Below, piece by piece: positions 53,945-62,818 of a stretch of DNA of 64,000 nt. Location of the stretch: NCBI RefSeq assembly GCF_004209775.1, contig NZ_CP035914.1:558001-622000 (forward strand). Reading direction: 5' to 3'. Origin of the DNA: Synechococcus sp. WH 8101. Lineage in GTDB: Bacteria; Cyanobacteriota; Cyanobacteriia; PCC-6307; Cyanobiaceae. Position numbers and translations under genes: made by a program. The notes beneath the pieces are model-generated. The model saw only the letters and a program-made list of their open reading frames with translations, had not been told where the DNA came from and did not search any database. How positions within the stretch are numbered: position 1 is the first letter of the stretch; every line of letters begins with the position of its first letter.

Positions 53945-55312
53945 TTGGCACGTCCCGTCGTCGCGATCATCGGGCGTCCCAATGTCGGCAAGTCGACGCT
54001 GGTGAACCGCCTCTGCCGCAGTCGGGAGGCGATCGTCCACGACGAGCCCGGTGTGACCCGCGATCGCACCTACCAGGACGGCTACTGGGGCGATCGGGAG
54101 TTCAAGCTCGTCGACACCGGTGGGTTGGTGTTCGACGACGACAGCGAGTTTCTGCCAGAGATCCGCGAACAGGCGTCTCTGGCTATGGCCGAGGCCTCCG
54201 TGGCCGTCGTGATCGTGGATGGCCAGCAAGGGGTGACGGCGGCGGATGAATCGATCGCCGAGTGGCTCCGCAGTCAGGCTTGCCCCACGCTGCTGGCCGT
54301 CAATAAGTGCGAATCCCCCGAGCAGGGCTTGGCGATGGCGGCTGAGTTCTGGGGGCTAGGCCTGGGCGAGCCCTACCCGATTTCTGCCATTCATGGTGCG
54401 GGCACCGGGGAACTGCTCGACAAGGTGCTCACCTTTCTGCCCCCCAAGGATCAGGAGGGAGACGAGGCGGAACCGATCCAGATGGCGATCATCGGGCGTC
54501 CCAATGTGGGCAAATCGAGCCTCTTGAATGCGATCTGCGGTGAGCCGCGCGCCATTGTCAGCCCGATTCGTGGCACCACCCGCGACACGATCGACACCCG
54601 GCTCGAGCGCAATGGCCTCAGCTGGCGGCTGGTGGACACCGCCGGGATTCGCCGGCGCCGCAGTGTCAATTACGGCCCGGAGTTTTTCGGCATCAACCGC
54701 AGCTTCAAGGCGATCGAACGCAGCGATGTGTGCGTACTGGTGATTGATGCGTTGGATGGCGTCACCGAGCAGGATCAGCGCCTTGCCGGTCGGATCGAGG
54801 AGGAGGGACGCGCCTGTGTGGTGGTGGTGAACAAATGGGATGCGGTGGAGAAAGACAGCCACACCATGCCGGCGATGGAGAAGGAGCTGCGCGCCAAGCT
54901 CTACTTCCTCGACTGGGCGCCGATGCTGTTCACCTCGGCACTCACCGGTCAGAGGGTTGACAGCATTTTTGCGCTGGCAGCCCTGGCGGTGGAGCAGCAC
55001 CGCCGCAGGGTCAGCACCTCGGTGGTCAACGAGGTGCTCAAGGAAGCCCTCAGCTGGCGTAGCCCCCCCACCACCCGCGGCGGCCGGCAGGGGCGGGTGT
55101 ATTACGGCACCCAGGTGGCCGTCCGGCCTCCGAGCTTCACCCTGTTCGTGAATGAGCCCAAGTTGTTCGGCGACACCTATCGGCGCTACGTGGAACGACA
55201 GATCCGTGAGGGTTTGGGTTTTGACGGCACGCCATTGAAACTCTTCTGGCGAGGCAAGCAGCAACGGGATGCTGAGCGCGATCTGGCCCGCCAGCAGCAA
55301 CGTCAGGGCTGA
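53945..55312 (+). CDS. der: Ribosome-assembly GTPase Der (EngA)
   Basis: Double-GTPase needed for late 50S assembly. TTG 53945 (read [20 protein letters not shown]) gives 455 residues, the family length; longer upstream frames look unrelated. G domain 1 has [12 protein letters not shown] and NKCE; G domain 2 (from ~residue 178) has [21 protein letters not shown] and NKWD. A KH-like C-terminal domain follows ([18 protein letters not shown] onward). It heads a plus-strand run with ecfT starting 3 bases after its stop. Confidence 0.96.
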   Translation: MARPVVAIIGRPNVGKSTLVNRLCRSREAIVHDEPGVTRDRTYQDGYWGDREFKLVDTGGLVFDDDSEFLPEIREQASLAMAEASVAVVIVDGQQGVTAADESIAEWLRSQACPTLLAVNKCESPEQGLAMAAEFWGLGLGEPYPISAIHGAGTGELLDKVLTFLPPKDQEGDEAEPIQMAIIGRPNVGKSSLLNAICGEPRAIVSPIRGTTRDTIDTRLERNGLSWRLVDTAGIRRRRSVNYGPEFFGINRSFKAIERSDVCVLVIDALDGVTEQDQRLAGRIEEEGRACVVVVNKWDAVEKDSHTMPAMEKELRAKLYFLDWAPMLFTSALTGQRVDSIFALAALAVEQHRRRVSTSVVNEVLKEALSWRSPPTTRGGRQGRVYYGTQVAVRPPSFTLFVNEPKLFGDTYRRYVERQIREGLGFDGTPLKLFWRGKQQRDAERDLARQQQRQG

Positions 55313-55315
55313 CGG

Positions 55316-56230
55316 ATGGACTGGCTGCGGCAAATTCCGATCGGGCAGTACGTGGACGGCAGCAGCAGCTGGCTACGGCGGCTTGATCCGCGTCTGAAGC
55401 TGGCTTGGGTGCTGCTGTTTCTGCTCACCCCCGTGCTGGCTGGTCCGCTCTGGCGCCTGGGCCTGCTGGGCCTCTTGCTCTTGCTCACGCTGTTCAGTGG
55501 GCTACCGCCGCGGTTGTGGTGGCGCTCTCTTTTGCTCTTGAGCCTGCTCGGTGTGGGCGTTGGACTCCTGGCCGCCCTGCTGCCCACCGGTGATCCAGCC
55601 GCGACCCTGCCGTTGCGCTCTCCGCAGGAACTCCCCGATCTGACGATCCCTCCATCAGGCTGGGAGCTGTTGCGCCTCGGCCCCCTGAAACTCGGGCCGT
55701 TCACGCTCGGGCCCTTCGTGGTGGATCGGCGCTCGGCTGAGCTCGGACTCAGCAGCGCCACGCTGATTGTCACGGTGGTGCACAGCGTCAATCTGATGCT
55801 GCTCACCACGCCCAGTGAGGAGCTGGTATGGGCCCTGAGCTGGTTGATGGCACCGCTGGCCGTGCTGGGCCTGCCCGTGGATCGCCTCAGCTTCCAGCTG
55901 TTGCTGGCGCTTCGATTCCTGCCGCTGGTGCAGGAAGAGTTGCAGAACCTGTTGCGGGCACTCGCCAGTCGGGCGGTCAATCTGAAAAGCCTCGGATTCA
56001 AAGCGTCCTTCGGCCTGGTGCTCGCCGTGGCTGAGCGCCTTCTCGCCAACATCCTGCTGCGCGCCGAGCAGGGCGCGGATGCCCTGCTGGTGCGGGGTGG
56101 GCGCTGGTGCCCTGCCGCCGCGTTCCGCCCGGCCGCGGCGGTGGCTTGGCGCGACCATCTGCGCAATGGTGCAGGGGTGGGGCTGCTGCTGCTGTTGCTC
56201 GGGCTGCGCGGGAAGTACGGTGCCCTGTGA
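55316..56230 (+). CDS. Energy-coupling factor transporter transmembrane protein (EcfT/CbiQ)
   Basis: Membrane T-component that links an ECF-type importer's substrate-binding protein to its ATPases. It has 304 residues with about six hydrophobic helices. The coupling-helix ARG motif is represented by LLRAEQGADALLVRGGRW near residue 257, with an upstream ALRFLPLVQEELQNLLRALASRA segment described by position ~195-217. Between helices there is a distinctive insertion with a threefold L-G-P repeat (LGPLKLGPFTLGPFVVD). Substrate (vitamin or metal) is unknown because no S-component is adjacent. It begins 3 bases after der and its stop overlaps or abuts the pipX start. Confidence 0.88.
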   Translation: MDWLRQIPIGQYVDGSSSWLRRLDPRLKLAWVLLFLLTPVLAGPLWRLGLLGLLLLLTLFSGLPPRLWWRSLLLLSLLGVGVGLLAALLPTGDPAATLPLRSPQELPDLTIPPSGWELLRLGPLKLGPFTLGPFVVDRRSAELGLSSATLIVTVVHSVNLMLLTTPSEELVWALSWLMAPLAVLGLPVDRLSFQLLLALRFLPLVQEELQNLLRALASRAVNLKSLGFKASFGLVLAVAERLLANILLRAEQGADALLVRGGRWCPAAAFRPAAAVAWRDHLRNGAGVGLLLLLLGLRGKYGAL

Positions 56231-56235
56231 TCTGC

Positions 56236-56514
56236 ATGACTGCCACCGTGGGTGCCGAGCGCTATCTCAATCACCCCACGTTTGGCATGCTCTATCGCGT
56301 GGCGCCGGCGGGCGAAGGCCGCGACATCTACGCCACGCTCTACGCGCAACGGATGTTTTTCCTGGTGACGCTGCAACCGCGGGGCGCTCAATTTGAGGTG
56401 ATTCCCTATCAGGATGCTCGTCATCATGCTGAGCTCAACCTGGCCCGCAGTCGCCGGGATGGCTCCCCGGAGCAGGAGCGCTGGAAGCAGCTGTTCGACC
56501 AGACTTTTATCTGA
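56236..56514 (+). CDS. pipX: PII-interacting regulator PipX
   Basis: Small cyanobacterial signalling protein that binds PII (GlnB) or the transcription factor NtcA according to 2-oxoglutarate level, activating NtcA-dependent nitrogen genes. ATG 56236 gives 92 residues (GTG 56227, overlapping the ecfT stop, is possible). The Tudor-like core AERYLNHPTFGMLYRVAPAG and YATLYAQRMFFLVTLQ is strongly conserved; two C-terminal helices follow (DARHHAELNLARSRRDG, KQLFDQTF). pipY follows 57 bases downstream, as in other cyanobacteria. Confidence 0.95.
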   Translation: MTATVGAERYLNHPTFGMLYRVAPAGEGRDIYATLYAQRMFFLVTLQPRGAQFEVIPYQDARHHAELNLARSRRDGSPEQERWKQLFDQTFI

Positions 56515-56571
56515 GACCTTGATTAGGTCGGTCTGTTCTTCTGGAACAGGTGCCGACCCAGGAGCCTGTCC

Positions 56572-57237
56572 ATGGACGCACATGATCTTTCCCGGCGCTG
56601 GCAGAGCTTGATGGCAGCCCTGCCACCGTCGGCCCGGTTGTTGGCGGTGAGCAAAGGGCATCCAGCGGTGGCGATTCGTGACCTTGCTGCCCTCGGTCAG
56701 GAGGCCTTCGGGGAGAGTCGTGTCCAGGAGGCGTTGCGGAAACAGGAGGAACTTGCGGATCTGACCCAGCTGCAGTGGCATTTCATCGGTCGCCTGCAGG
56801 CGAACAAGGTGCGCCAGGTGCTGCGCGCTTTTGGCACGATTCATTCCCTTGACAGCCTTGCCCTGTGTGAACGGGTCTCGCGCATTGCTGGAGAAGAACG
56901 GTGCCAGCCGCGGGTGATGCTGCAGGTGAAGCTCCGTCCGGACCCGAACAAGGGAGGCTGGGATCCCAAGGACCTGCGCCAGGTCTGGCCGGATTTGCAA
57001 CGGTTGCCCCATTGCTCCATCGTTGGCCTGATGACCATCGCCCCCCTGGGGCTGGCGCCTGAGGAGCGCTTGGCCCTGTTTCGCGACTGTCGTCAGCTCG
57101 CGGATGACTTGGACCTCAGCGAGTGCTCCATGGGGATGAGTGGCGATTGGGCTGAGGCGGTGCATGCCGGTGCCACCTGGGTACGACTCGGGTCTGCGTT
57201 GTTCGGAGAGCGTTCGATACAGCAATCGGTGGCTTGA
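56572..57237 (+). CDS. pipY: PLP-binding homeostasis protein PipY (YggS/COG0325)
   Basis: Non-enzymatic pyridoxal-phosphate carrier of the YggS/PLPBP family, 221 residues. The PLP lysine is in [18 protein letters not shown] near residue 28. Others are [32 protein letters not shown], the SVD-type segment, and GLMTIAPLG with [20 protein letters not shown] near the C terminus. It is directly downstream of pipX, the conserved pipX-pipY pair; loss of YggS proteins perturbs vitamin B6 and amino-acid balance. Confidence 0.95.
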   Translation: MDAHDLSRRWQSLMAALPPSARLLAVSKGHPAVAIRDLAALGQEAFGESRVQEALRKQEELADLTQLQWHFIGRLQANKVRQVLRAFGTIHSLDSLALCERVSRIAGEERCQPRVMLQVKLRPDPNKGGWDPKDLRQVWPDLQRLPHCSIVGLMTIAPLGLAPEERLALFRDCRQLADDLDLSECSMGMSGDWAEAVHAGATWVRLGSALFGERSIQQSVA

Positions 57238-57293
57238 CGCTTGCTCTCATTCCGTCGGAGCGCTATCTAGGGTCAAGGTTTTTCAAACGTCCG

Positions 57294-57866
57294 GTGTCGC
57301 TCATTTCCCGCCTTCGCGCCGTTGTTGCCGGTGATGATTATCTCGATGGCGAATATGACGATCTCGATTACGACACCGGCGAGGAGCTGGAGACTGACGG
57401 CGGGGCCAGCCATGCCTCCGGTGGCGCTCTCGCCCCTCTCGGCTCCGCCAATCCTTTCGCCAGTGATGAGGCCTTTGCCAGCAGCTCCAATGTGATCGGC
57501 ATGCCTGGAATCAGCACGGCGGCCACCGAAGTGATGCTGATGGAGCCCCGCAGTTTTGACGAAATGCCTCGGGCGATTCAGGCCCTGCGTGAACGCAAAA
57601 CCATCATCCTCAATCTCACGATGATGGAACCCGATCAGGCGCAGCGTGCTGTTGATTTCGTGGCGGGTGGCACCTTCGCCATTGATGGTCATCAGGAACG
57701 CGTGGGTGAAAGCATTTTTCTCTTCGCCCCCAGCTGCGTCACCGTGACCAACGCCCATCAAGACGAAGCCTCCTCACCCACCGTGGTGACGAAAGATGTG
57801 GAGCAGGCTTCCGCTGAGGCCAGTGTCGCCCCCGCTCCCGCCTGGGGCGGTGCCGCGGCTCTCTGA
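57294..57866 (+). CDS. sepF: Cell division protein SepF
   Basis: Membrane-associated protein that anchors and aligns FtsZ filaments in cyanobacteria. GTG 57294 ([20 protein letters not shown]) gives 190 residues and starts at the conserved amphipathic membrane-binding helix; an upstream TTG 57234 is open but its residues do not fit. An acidic Glu/Asp linker and Ser/Ala-rich stretch precede the SepF dimerisation domain (about 80-150): [20 protein letters not shown] and [21 protein letters not shown]. It lies between pipY and proC on the same strand. Confidence 0.93.
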   Translation: MSLISRLRAVVAGDDYLDGEYDDLDYDTGEELETDGGASHASGGALAPLGSANPFASDEAFASSSNVIGMPGISTAATEVMLMEPRSFDEMPRAIQALRERKTIILNLTMMEPDQAQRAVDFVAGGTFAIDGHQERVGESIFLFAPSCVTVTNAHQDEASSPTVVTKDVEQASAEASVAPAPAWGGAAAL

Positions 57867-57883
57867 GTCGGCGGGTTGCTCGG

Positions 57884-58702
57884 GTGTCACACACGCTTGG
57901 GGTGATTGGCCTGGGTCGGATGGCCCAGGCTCTGCTTTGGCCACTGCTGGACGAAGGTGTTGTGTCCGCCACGGACGTGATGGCCGTGGTGGGCCATGCC
58001 GCTTCAGCCCAACGGTTGCAGGCGGCCGGTCCAGCTGGGTTGACTCTCTTGCCTGCGACGGATCCGGCAGCCTCAGCCGTCTGGGGATCTGCGATTCAGC
58101 TCTTGGCGATCAAACCGCAGCAGCTTGATGCCGTAGCCGCCACCGTTCCGGCGGTTGCGCCAGAAGCCCAGCCCCTGCTGATTTCTGTGCTCGCGGGAGT
58201 GAGCCTGGAGCGCTTGCAGAAGGCGTTCCCCGGGCGCCGATGTGTGCGTGCCGTTCCCAACACCCCTTGTTTGGTGCGGGCTGGTCTCACCGGTCTGGCC
58301 TGGGGGCAGGGCGTAACGGCCGCCGATCGTGAGCGGGTCAAGGCGTTCTTCTCGCCGGTGAGCGAAGTGCTTGAGCTGGCAGAGGATCGGTTGGATGCCT
58401 TTCTGGCCCTCACCTCATCGGGTCCGGCCTACGTGGCGCTGGTGGCCGAGGCGATGGCCGATGGGGCGGTGGCGGCCGGTCTGCCGAGGGATCTCTCCCA
58501 CCACCTCGCCCATCGCACTCTGGCGGGAACCGCAGCGCTCCTGCAGGAGCAGGAGCTCCACCCCGGCCAGCTCAAAGACATGGTCGCCTCCCCTGGTGGT
58601 ACGACGATGGCGGCCCTGCGCCGGCTGGAGCAGGCGGGGGTGCGTTCAGCCCTGATCGAGGCGGTGGTGGCGGCCGCTGAACATGGACGCCAATTGCGCT
58701 GA
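57884..58702 (+). CDS. proC: Pyrroline-5-carboxylate reductase
   Basis: Last step of proline synthesis, reducing pyrroline-5-carboxylate with NAD(P)H. It has 272 residues from GTG 57884, 17 bases after sepF. The dinucleotide motif GVIGLGRMAQALLWPL opens the protein. VLAGVSLERLQKAFPGRRCV and VRAVPNTPCLVRAGLTGL are family segments, and the C-terminal LKDMVASPGGTTMAALRRLE is the ProC signature. It ends the der-ecfT-pipX-pipY-sepF-proC run. The convergent GT4 gene starts its 3' end 14 bases away. Confidence 0.95.
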   Translation: MSHTLGVIGLGRMAQALLWPLLDEGVVSATDVMAVVGHAASAQRLQAAGPAGLTLLPATDPAASAVWGSAIQLLAIKPQQLDAVAATVPAVAPEAQPLLISVLAGVSLERLQKAFPGRRCVRAVPNTPCLVRAGLTGLAWGQGVTAADRERVKAFFSPVSEVLELAEDRLDAFLALTSSGPAYVALVAEAMADGAVAAGLPRDLSHHLAHRTLAGTAALLQEQELHPGQLKDMVASPGGTTMAALRRLEQAGVRSALIEAVVAAAEHGRQLR

Positions 58703-58716
58703 AGCGGCTCCCGATT

Positions 58717-59892
58717 TCAGGCCGCCGTGCGGCTGGTGGTGCTCAGTAGGTCGGCGTAGAGGGATTCAATCGCATCGATATTGCGGCTCAGCGTGTAGCG
58801 CTCCAGCACGCGCTGGCGGGCACGTTGTCCGAGTTCGGCCGTGAGCACCGGTTGATCGCGCAACACCGGCAGCAGGGTGCGCAGCTGGGTGGTGACCCCC
58901 TGGGTGCTGAGCACGATGCCAGCCCCGTCGGCGAGCACCTCGCCATCGGCCCCCGCGTCGGTGGCCACACAGGCACAGCCGCTAGCCATCGCTTCCAGCA
59001 GGGCCAGCGACAGCCCCTCCACCAGGCTGGGCAGCACAAACACCTCGGCGCATTGCATCAGGGCCACGCGGGTGGCCAGATTCGATTCGTAGCCCCACCA
59101 GCTCACGGAGCTTTGGCCATGGGCGTTCTGCAGGGTGGCCCGCAGGGGACCATCCCCCACGATCACCAGCCGGCATCCCTTCGGGCTCACCAGGCGCCAC
59201 GCCTTCAGCAGCGCCTCCACATTCTTCTCGGTGGCGATCCGTCCCATGTAGAGGAAGATCCGCTCGGAGCCAAGACGTTCACGCACCGCCTGCTGCGCTG
59301 ACGATTTCGGCTCGCTGTCTGTGGACGGGGACCAGCAGAGCGGATCGACACCGTTGGGGATCACCGCCAAGCGGCTGTCACGCACCCCGAGGCGGGCGAG
59401 CACCTCCGCCTGGAGCTCGGAGAACACAATCACCCGGTCGTAACGGGCCAGGGCCGGCGCATAGAGCTGATAGGTGAGCTGCTGGGTGCCGGCGGTGAGA
59501 TTGCGCAGGCCGGCGTCGAAGGGAGGGTGGAAGGTAGCCACCAGGGGGACGCCCAGTTGCTGGCAGAGGTCGGGAAGCCGGAAGTCGAGGGGCGAGAGGG
59601 TGAGGCTGGCGTGCACCAGATCGGGCTTGAGGCGCTCCAGTGATTCCCTCAGCTCCCTTTGGGCACCGGGAGATGGAATCGTGTAAACCTGCGACTTCAC
59701 CAGGTAAGGCAGGCTCACATCCGGATCGTTGGCCAGCAGTGATGTGGTGCCGCTGCCGGGAACGCCGGGATTATCGAAATGAATGAAGCTGGTCTGGTGA
59801 CCCCGTGCTCTCAGGGCCTCGGTCGTGCTCAGCCCGTAGGTGACGTTGCCGCAGAACGGTGTTTTTTTGCCCAGCCAGGCGATATGCGCCAC
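58717..59892 (-). CDS. Glycosyltransferase, GT4 family
   Basis: A 391-residue GT-B fold retaining glycosyltransferase. The N-terminal half has the glycine-rich CGNVTYGLSTTEALRARGHQ and the acceptor-side VATFHPPFDAGLRNL. The C-terminal nucleotide-sugar half has IFLYMGRIATEKNVEALLKA near residue 216 and the E-x7-E motif VLPSLVEGLSLALLEAMASG near 290. The substrate is unknown; glycolipid or cell-surface polysaccharide synthesis is likely. An MFS permease gene precedes it on the same strand with a 30-base gap. Confidence 0.9.
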   Translation of the reverse strand: MAHIAWLGKKTPFCGNVTYGLSTTEALRARGHQTSFIHFDNPGVPGSGTTSLLANDPDVSLPYLVKSQVYTIPSPGAQRELRESLERLKPDLVHASLTLSPLDFRLPDLCQQLGVPLVATFHPPFDAGLRNLTAGTQQLTYQLYAPALARYDRVIVFSELQAEVLARLGVRDSRLAVIPNGVDPLCWSPSTDSEPKSSAQQAVRERLGSERIFLYMGRIATEKNVEALLKAWRLVSPKGCRLVIVGDGPLRATLQNAHGQSSVSWWGYESNLATRVALMQCAEVFVLPSLVEGLSLALLEAMASGCACVATDAGADGEVLADGAGIVLSTQGVTTQLRTLLPVLRDQPVLTAELGQRARQRVLERYTLSRNIDAIESLYADLLSTTSRTAA

Positions 59893-59922
59893 CTGCCGCT
59901 TCCCTTCTGCTGAACCAGAAAG

Positions 59923-61341
59923 TTAGCAGCGTTGCCAGGGGCGTTCGATCAGAGCAGCGATCAGGGCCAGGAGCGCCAGCAGCCCCAGCACAGGCGACAG
60001 GCCGATGCTGCTCACCAGGGTGCCTGCCAGCACCAGGGGAAGGCTCAGGGCGATGTTGATCAGGTTGTTCTGCAGACCGAACACGCGCCCCCGCTGCTGT
60101 TCCGGGGTGTCTTCCTGGATGGTCGTCTGCGCCGGAATCGCCACCAGGGCGGCACCGATGCCGAGGATGCCGCAAAGGGTGAGGGTGGCGGCCAGCGAAC
60201 CCTTGAACTGGCTGAGCAGCAGCAGGGTCCAGGTGATCGTGCCGAGGCCGGTGGCCGTGAGGCGGCGGCGGCTGAAATGGTGACCCAGCTGCGCCACCAC
60301 TACGGCACCCACCGCCATCCCCAGGCCGCTCATCGCCAGCAGGGTGCCGAAGCCCGAGGGGCCTAGGCTGCTGATCAGGGCCGCCAGCTGTAGGGCGAGC
60401 ACATACAGGGCCGCCAGCAGGCTGTAAAGCAGCCCAAGATGCACCATGGCACTGCGCACCGTGGGGAAGCGTTGCAGCACCTGCAGCCCTTCCATGATTT
60501 CGTGCCACACGGAGCGACCGGAGAGGTTGCGGGGTGGTTCGGCGCGATCAATCGCCAGCAGGCACAACGCGGCCATGCCGTAGCAGAAGGGCAGCAGAAC
60601 GAATTCGCCGCCTTCCAGGCCGATCCGTTCGGAGAGATGGTTCAGCCCACGCAGGATCGGTTCGCCCAGGGCGAAGCCCACGATCGTGGCCCCCATGCTC
60701 GTGGTCTGATACAGGGAATTGGCGGCGAGCAGGTGCTCCCCAGGCACCAGCCAGGTGATGGCGGCCTGTTCAGCCGGGGCGAAGAACTGGGTGAGGATCG
60801 ATTCCAGGAAGGTCATCAGCACCAGACCCCAATACCCCCAGGGCAAACCAAGGATCAGGGGGCCTGGGATCAGAAAGAGAGGGGTGAACAACACCAGCAG
60901 GGCCCGCAGCCCGTTGGAGGCCACCATCACCCGGCGCTTGGGCCAGCGGTCCACCCATACGCCGGCCACACTGCCCAGCACCATGGCCGGAATGGTGTTG
61001 GCCACGAAAATGCCGGTGGCCAGGAGGGTGATCACCTGGGTGCGGGTGCTGATGTCGAAGCCGATATCCGAGGCCACCTCCGCCAGAACGCCGTTCTGCT
61101 CAGAGCTGAGCAGCAAGTGCTGATCGATGAGAAACACCATCAGCACGATGTAGAACTTGTCGGCCAGCTGGGAGAAGATCTGGCCGATCCAGAGCTTGCG
61201 AAAGTCCACGAGGCGGAGCACCGCCTGCAGGCCTCGCCCGCCCTCAGGGTTTTCACTGGTCGGCAGGGCCGGCTCCGGAGTGTTCAGGGATGGACCGCTC
61301 AAGATGCCTTGGGTGACCGCGTCATGATCGCCCAGCCTCAC
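59923..61341 (-). CDS. MFS permease (macrolide-efflux-like)
   Basis: Major facilitator superfamily transporter, 472 residues with about 12 hydrophobic helices. The N-terminal half includes the motif A-type loop (SVAGVWVDRWPKRRVMVASN) and helix 5 (ITWLVPGEHLLAANSLYQTT). The C-terminal half has AAALVAIPAQTTIQEDTPEQ. This fits the MefA/EntS-like drug and siderophore exporters, but the substrate is not predictable. GTG 61341 is used, which overlaps recO by 20 bases; TTG 61302 would avoid the overlap and still leave the first helix intact. Confidence 0.87.
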   Translation of the reverse strand: MRLGDHDAVTQGILSGPSLNTPEPALPTSENPEGGRGLQAVLRLVDFRKLWIGQIFSQLADKFYIVLMVFLIDQHLLLSSEQNGVLAEVASDIGFDISTRTQVITLLATGIFVANTIPAMVLGSVAGVWVDRWPKRRVMVASNGLRALLVLFTPLFLIPGPLILGLPWGYWGLVLMTFLESILTQFFAPAEQAAITWLVPGEHLLAANSLYQTTSMGATIVGFALGEPILRGLNHLSERIGLEGGEFVLLPFCYGMAALCLLAIDRAEPPRNLSGRSVWHEIMEGLQVLQRFPTVRSAMVHLGLLYSLLAALYVLALQLAALISSLGPSGFGTLLAMSGLGMAVGAVVVAQLGHHFSRRRLTATGLGTITWTLLLLSQFKGSLAATLTLCGILGIGAALVAIPAQTTIQEDTPEQQRGRVFGLQNNLINIALSLPLVLAGTLVSSIGLSPVLGLLALLALIAALIERPWQRC

Positions 61342-62107
61342 GCACCATGGCGAGCGCGCGGACGGGCCGGGGGAGATGGCTGCGGATCCAGCACTCCACC
61401 ACGGTGAGGAGGCGTAGCCACACGTCGGGAGGCCCCATCAGGGCGCCATCCCGCCGGCGGGGCAGTTCGGCCCTTGGCAGCCGTTGCAGCAGGGCCAGTT
61501 CGGAGGGATTGAGTTGAATCGCAGCCCCCGGTTGCGACCCGATGGCGAAGCCTTCGTCTGCGAGCAGACTGCAGCGCCATTCCCACTGGCCAATCGGCGG
61601 CAGCAGGGGGGCTCCGCTGCGGCAGCAGCTCTGCAAAGGAAGTCCATAGCCGCCAAGGGCGAGCAGGTGCACGGCAGCCTGCACCGTGGTGGCCAGGGCG
61701 AGGCCGGGTTCCGGTGTGGGAGTCCGGCTGCAGGTTTCCAGCCGCTCCAGATGCATCAGCACCGTGTCGAGCAGGCCGGGAATCGGGTCATCCCCAGCCA
61801 CCAGGGCGATGCAGAGCTCGGCCAGGGCCTGAGCCCCGGCCAGGGTGTCGAGCCGTTGGCCGACGGCATTGAAGCTGTGCTGCACCCGCAGTTGCCGGAG
61901 GCGCGGAAGACCGCGACGGCCCACCACCTGGAGTTCCAGCAGGGTGAGGGGAACGGCGGCGGCCAGGCTGCTGCGGGGCCGGCGTGCGCCGGGTACGGCC
62001 AGCCGGATCACGCCTGTCTCAGCGCTCAGCACCGTGAGCAAGCGGTCGTGCTCCCCGAGGGGGCCTGCCTTGAGGGCGAGAGCCTCGAGGCGCCGGTCAG
62101 TCCCCAC
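61322..62107 (-). CDS. recO: DNA repair protein RecO
   Basis: Recombination mediator of the RecFOR pathway, binding single-stranded DNA. GTG 62107 (read VGTDRRLEALALKAGPLGEH) gives 261 residues. An N-terminal OB fold has RLEALALKAGPLGEHDRLLT and AVPGARRPRSSLAAAVPLTL. The C-terminal helical domain has the zinc-type region LQSCCRSGAPLLPP with two adjacent cysteines. The length fits RecO. The start overlaps deoC by 11 bases and the stop overlaps the MFS gene by 20. Confidence 0.88.
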   Translation of the reverse strand: MGTDRRLEALALKAGPLGEHDRLLTVLSAETGVIRLAVPGARRPRSSLAAAVPLTLLELQVVGRRGLPRLRQLRVQHSFNAVGQRLDTLAGAQALAELCIALVAGDDPIPGLLDTVLMHLERLETCSRTPTPEPGLALATTVQAAVHLLALGGYGLPLQSCCRSGAPLLPPIGQWEWRCSLLADEGFAIGSQPGAAIQLNPSELALLQRLPRAELPRRRDGALMGPPDVWLRLLTVVECWIRSHLPRPVRALAMVREAGRS

Positions 62108-62804
62108 GGGCGTCGTTCGCCTGGGGGCGGCGCAGTTCCTGCAGCAGCGAGGGACCGCGGCTGGTACCGATGGCCGTGGCACCGGCTTCCACCAGGGCGA
62201 TGCAGTGGTCGAGCCGATGCACGCCCCCCACGGCTTTGATGCCGCAGCGGCCCCGGCAGAGCATGCGCAGCCGGATGATCTGCTCCGGGGTGGCGGGTCC
62301 GCCGAAGCCATGGCCGCTCTGTATGGCGGCAGCACCGGCATCGATCGAAGCCTCCACGGCCAGTTGCAGAGATTCCCCTTCGCAGCGGGTCAGGTCGAGG
62401 ATCACAGTCAGTGGCAGGCCGATGCCAGCCAGAGCGGCCAGTTCTTCGGCGAAACAGTTGGTGTCTCCGGCGGCGAGAGCGGCCAGATCCGGTGCCACAT
62501 CGAGGGCCTCGGCCCCATGCTCTGCTGCCCATTCCGCCTCCGCCTGTTTCAGGCTGCTCGGCAGGGCCCCGAACGGGAAAGCGATTGAGGCGATCAGGCG
62601 TGTGGCACCAGGCGGCCCCAGCCGTTGCCGCACGATCGGCAGGTGGCGAAGGCTCGTGCAGAGCCCGCCCAGGCCGAGCTGGCGGGCGGCATCACACCCC
62701 TCCAGGAGCTGATCCGGCATCAGGTGGGGATCGAGCAGGGCCTGGTGGATCAGGGGGGGCAGCTCCGGTAGCTCTCGCTGTCGTCCGGACGCTTGGGACA
62801 TCAA
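62097..62804 (-). CDS. deoC: Deoxyribose-phosphate aldolase
   Basis: Class I aldolase cleaving 2-deoxyribose-5-phosphate to acetaldehyde and glyceraldehyde-3-phosphate. It has 235 residues: IASIAFPFGALPSSLKQAEA near residue 70, the barrel strand LTVILDLTRCEGESLQLAVE, and AAIQSGHGFGGPATPEQIIR. The canonical Schiff-base lysine motif (VKTSTGF) is not obvious: at its place the sequence reads IQSGHGFGG. So the active site may be altered and catalysis is uncertain, although the fold and the C-terminal KAVGGVHRLDHCIALVEAGA match. It lies between hpf (14-base gap) and recO. Confidence 0.8.
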   Translation of the reverse strand: MMSQASGRQRELPELPPLIHQALLDPHLMPDQLLEGCDAARQLGLGGLCTSLRHLPIVRQRLGPPGATRLIASIAFPFGALPSSLKQAEAEWAAEHGAEALDVAPDLAALAAGDTNCFAEELAALAGIGLPLTVILDLTRCEGESLQLAVEASIDAGAAAIQSGHGFGGPATPEQIIRLRMLCRGRCGIKAVGGVHRLDHCIALVEAGATAIGTSRGPSLLQELRRPQANDARGD

Positions 62805-62818
62805 GGCAATGGTGGTGT

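Noticed and set aside
55303-57225. 640-codon open frame on the minus strand
   Set aside because: It runs antisense through ecfT, pipX and pipY, which are clear by motif. G+C-rich third positions create long antisense frames; the translation is Ser/Arg/Pro-rich without domains.
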